DNA of 64,000 nucleotides, taken from contig NZ_CP139781.1 in assembly GCF_019679435.2 (NCBI RefSeq), positions 434,001 to 498,000 of the forward strand. The letters are read 5' to 3'. The notes beneath the pieces were generated by a model that saw only the letters and a program-made list of their open reading frames with translations, was not told the origin of the DNA and did not search any database. This stretch comes from Actomonas aquatica (lineage in GTDB: Bacteria; Verrucomicrobiota; Verrucomicrobiia; Opitutales; Opitutaceae). Both the position numbers and the translations under genes were made by a program. Numbering within the stretch: the stretch's first letter is position 1; each line of letters begins with the position of its first letter. Shown here one piece after another: positions 61,663 to 64,000 of the stretch.

Positions 61663-62607
61663 TCAGCGGCGGTTGTGCTTGGACTTGTATTCCGGACTCT
61701 TCCGCAGGGCGTCTTCGACGCGGGTGAAGGTCCAGTCGGCGCGCACGACGCGGTCGGTGTAGAACTTGAGTCCGGCGGGATCTGGTTCGCGCTTGAGCAG
61801 CTCGCGATAGATTTCGGTGATGCGGCGCGGCACCACGACGGTGCGGTATTCTACACTGCGGGTAAGTTCACGACGGAGGCGTTCTTCGGTCCAACCGCGG
61901 TCCTCGACGATGCCCACGTAAGTGTTCAGGCCCTGGGCATCGGGTTCGCGTCCCAGCACATCCACGTAGGCGCGCTTCACAACACGTTCGGTTTGGCGCC
62001 GCTGTTCGATCCGGTCGCGTTCACGGTCTCGACCCCAGCCGTCGTTGCGCCAGTCGTTGCCGCCCTGACCGCCGTCGCCGCGACCATAATCGCGGTCGTG
62101 GTCGTCGTGCCCGCGGCCGCGATCGTCGTCGCGCCCAGTCCAGCGGTCGCGGTCGCGGCGGCCGCCGGAGGCCTCGCGGACGATTACTGAAGAGAGGTTG
62201 TTGTCCCAATCTTCGACCCCGTCGGAGAGAGAAATGTCTTCCAGGTCAGGCGAGCTGCGGGTGAGGGTGATGTGTTCGCCCTTGAAGTCCCGGTATTCGT
62301 AGAGCGTGACTTCGACGCGACCCTGCACCCAGACGGAGGAAACGCGGTTGTTGGCGTTGCGGCCGGAAGGGAAGCTCTGGAAGCGGAAGTCGTCCACTTG
62401 ATCGCCGACGGAGAGCACGATGCGTTCGCCGGTATAGTTACGGCCCGAAAACAGCACGATGCGGGCTTCCTCTTCTTCCGGGCGGTCCCGGTTGCGGCCG
62501 CGATCGTCGTCCCGGTCATCGTGGCGGGACTGACCGAGCAACGCGGAGGGCAGGGTGAGCGCCAGCATGGCGGCGCCGGTGAGCACGGTGCGAAGGGTCG
62601 TTTTCAT
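61663..62607 (-). CDS. Exported beta/gamma-crystallin plus DUF4214-like protein
   Basis: 314 residues from ATG at 62607, which gives a clean signal peptide (LTGAAMLALTLPSALLG); the ATG at 62643 adds 12 residues. A crystallin-like domain (about 50-145) has two Greek-key motifs, around VLFSGRNYTGERIVLSVGDQ and VTLYEYRDFKGEHITLT, with calcium-site type W-D-N-N-L-S-S-V. A low-complexity Asp/Arg/Gly/His linker follows (about 148-212). The C-terminal part (about 215-310) has YVDVLGREPDAQGL and REPDPAGLKFY repeats like DUF4214. The combination suggests a surface or envelope protein that may bind calcium. Confidence 0.78.
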   Translation of the reverse strand: MKTTLRTVLTGAAMLALTLPSALLGQSRHDDRDDDRGRNRDRPEEEEARIVLFSGRNYTGERIVLSVGDQVDDFRFQSFPSGRNANNRVSSVWVQGRVEVTLYEYRDFKGEHITLTRSSPDLEDISLSDGVEDWDNNLSSVIVREASGGRRDRDRWTGRDDDRGRGHDDHDRDYGRGDGGQGGNDWRNDGWGRDRERDRIEQRRQTERVVKRAYVDVLGREPDAQGLNTYVGIVEDRGWTEERLRRELTRSVEYRTVVVPRRITEIYRELLKREPDPAGLKFYTDRVVRADWTFTRVEDALRKSPEYKSKHNRR

Positions 62608-62698
62608 GGGGAATGTGACGCCGCAGCGGGGCGGCGTATTCAAAAACTCATGCGCCGGTCGAAAGATTGGCGGCCGGGCGCCGTTTCTTACCGCAGCC

Positions 62699-63277
62699 TC
62701 AGGCCCACTCCGGAGGATTCTGCAGGTCGGGCTTCAGGACGCCGATGCAGGGCAGGTTGCGGTAGCGCTCGGCGAAATCCAGGCCGTAGCCGACGACAAA
62801 TTTGTCGGGGATTTCAAAGCCCACAAACTCGGCATCGAATGGGACTTCGCGGCGGCCCTTTTTGTCGAGCAACACGCAGGTCTTCACGCTGGCCGGGTTC
62901 AGTTTGCTGATGACGTTGGTCACCATCGCCAACGTTTTGCCGGTATCGAGGATGTCGTCGATGAGCAGCACATGACGGTTGGTCACGTCGAGGGTGAGGC
63001 TGTGGAGCAGCTTCGGTTTGCCGATGGATTTGGTCTCGTTGCGGTAGCTGGAAATGCGGATGCAATCGAGGCGCACTGGATTGGGGATGGCGCGCAGCAG
63101 ATCGGCAGTGAAGAGGATGGCGCCATTGATGATCGCGATGACCGTGATCTCCTCATCGCCATAGGTTTGCTGAATCTCTGCCCCCAGTTTTTTGATACGT
63201 CGTTTGATCGACGTTTCGGTGACCAAAATGGTCTCGAGATCTGCGTGGGCGGGATGGATCTTCAGCGAGCTAGCCAT
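62699..63277 (-). CDS. hpt: Hypoxanthine phosphoribosyltransferase
   Basis: Purine salvage enzyme that makes IMP or GMP from hypoxanthine or guanine with PRPP. The start at 63277 ([19 protein letters not shown]) gives 192 residues; an ATG at 63298 would add seven. The PRPP-binding loop is [13 protein letters not shown], and the active-site flexible segment near SSYRNETKS is present. It is divergent from the ABC-transporter ATPase gene. Confidence 0.93.
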   Translation of the reverse strand: MASSLKIHPAHADLETILVTETSIKRRIKKLGAEIQQTYGDEEITVIAIINGAILFTADLLRAIPNPVRLDCIRISSYRNETKSIGKPKLLHSLTLDVTNRHVLLIDDILDTGKTLAMVTNVISKLNPASVKTCVLLDKKGRREVPFDAEFVGFEIPDKFVVGYGLDFAERYRNLPCIGVLKPDLQNPPEWA

Positions 63278-63395
63278 TGGCGGATGATGGAGCAGCATCG
63301 AAGGCCGCTGGGCAAGGGCAGAGGCGTTACGGCAGGGTTATTTACTTTGACTAGGCATGGGGGCGCTTCTTGCCTGCCCCGCAGCTCTGCGCGGC

Positions 63396-64000
63396 ATGAT
63401 TTCCATCCAAGTTGACCAATTGACGAAGCGGTTCGGCACCACAGTGGCTCTCCACCAGTTGAACCTGCGAATTGAACCCGGTGAGTTGTTTTTTCTGCTC
63501 GGCCCCAGCGGTTGCGGCAAAACGACCCTGCTGCGCAGCCTGGCTGGCTTCTACATCCCGGAGGAGGGCAAGATACACTTCGGCGAGGAAGAGGTCACGC
63601 GCCTCGAGCCGCACAAGCGGAACACGGGCATGATGTTTCAAAGTTACGCGCTGTGGCCGCATATGACGGTGGCGCAGAACGTGGCCTTCGGTCTTGAGGA
63701 ACGCCGCGTGCCCAAGGCCGACATCAAGCGCCGCGTCGGCGAGGCCCTCGAGTCGGTGCGCATGAGCGCCTACGCCGAGCGTTCACCCAATCAGCTTTCC
63801 GGCGGACAGCAGCAACGTGTCGCGCTGGCGCGAGCACTGGTGATTCGCCCGCGCTGCCTGTTGCTCGACGAACCGCTCTCCAATCTCGACGCCAAGCTCC
63901 GCTTGGAGATGCGCACGGAGATCCGCCGCGTGTGTAAGGAGTTTCAACTGACGACGGTCTATGTGACCCACGACCAGAAGGAGGCGCTCTCCATTTCCGA
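63396..64000 (+). CDS. ABC transporter ATP-binding protein, cut by the window end
   Basis: The first 201 codons of an ATPase subunit. Walker A GPSGCGKTT (about 36-44), the Q-loop (MMFQSYALWPHMTVAQNV), the signature LSGGQQQRVALARAL and Walker B LLLDEPLSNLD are all visible. This arrangement fits the CUT1/PotA/FbpC type that carries sugars, polyamines or iron and usually has a C-terminal regulatory domain beyond the cut. The partner genes are outside the window, so the substrate is unknown. Confidence 0.9.
   Translation, partial: MISIQVDQLTKRFGTTVALHQLNLRIEPGELFFLLGPSGCGKTTLLRSLAGFYIPEEGKIHFGEEEVTRLEPHKRNTGMMFQSYALWPHMTVAQNVAFGLEERRVPKADIKRRVGEALESVRMSAYAERSPNQLSGGQQQRVALARALVIRPRCLLLDEPLSNLDAKLRLEMRTEIRRVCKEFQLTTVYVTHDQKEALSIS

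Overview
The window looks like chromosomal DNA of a high-GC member of the Verrucomicrobiota, most likely near Opitutaceae. This is inferred from gene content, not from a marker-gene comparison. The best clue is a pseudopilin-like operon of the Verru_Chthon cassette type (28669-34482). An mcsA-mcsB-clpC operon without ctsR and the housekeeping content fit the same group. No rRNA, tRNA, CRISPR array, prophage or transposase was seen. Coding density is high and no gene-free gap exceeds about 260 bases.

Left part (1-17600). A minus-strand exopolysaccharide export unit runs from a FecR-domain protein through an outer-membrane barrel and a Wza-like exporter to a Wzc-like tyrosine autokinase, and ends at a terminator at 15-52. 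leuS follows on the minus strand. Diverging from it is an HtrA/DegP-type protease translationally coupled to a second HtrA-like protein that lacks the catalytic triad. Then come riboflavin synthase, a family-4-like uracil-DNA glycosylase, a GH1 beta-glucosidase with a sugar-type MFS transporter, an aldo/keto reductase, a YbaK-type deacylase, a site-2-type metalloprotease and a lone HPt protein.

Middle (17600-35150). metK and ahcY form a methyl-cycle pair behind a nested palindrome. Next are an assimilatory sulfite reductase, hisF, an uncharacterised 585-residue protein, rho and acs. The Verru_Chthon-type cassette follows: two GspG-like pseudopilins, GspH-, GspI- and GspJ-like proteins, a 962-residue protein and a small exported protein, mostly with 4-base overlaps. 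A long-stem hairpin sits at the acs/cassette junction and pairs the first start codon of the cassette.

Right part (35150-64000). A minus-strand group of four exported or membrane proteins (35186-43053) of unknown role is the least understood coding block. Next is a sigma-54 response regulator/histidine kinase pair split by a small four-helix-bundle (S23-type) gene. That gene is framed by inverted arrays of 7-base repeats. A second, gene-free array of 7-base repeats lies upstream of hisF. The rest is glycerol catabolism (glpK-glpD), a metallo-beta-lactamase-fold protein, a single-domain response regulator, glnS, a CBS/DRTGG pyrophosphatase, an isolated pseudopilin, a class IV aminotransferase, mcsA-mcsB-clpC, a beta/gamma-crystallin plus DUF4214-like protein, hpt, and the first part of an ABC transporter ATPase cut by the window end.

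The most promising leads are the heptamer-framed four-helix-bundle cassette, the four-gene unknown secreted operon, the protease/pseudoprotease pair, and the hairpin that controls entry into the pseudopilin cassette.
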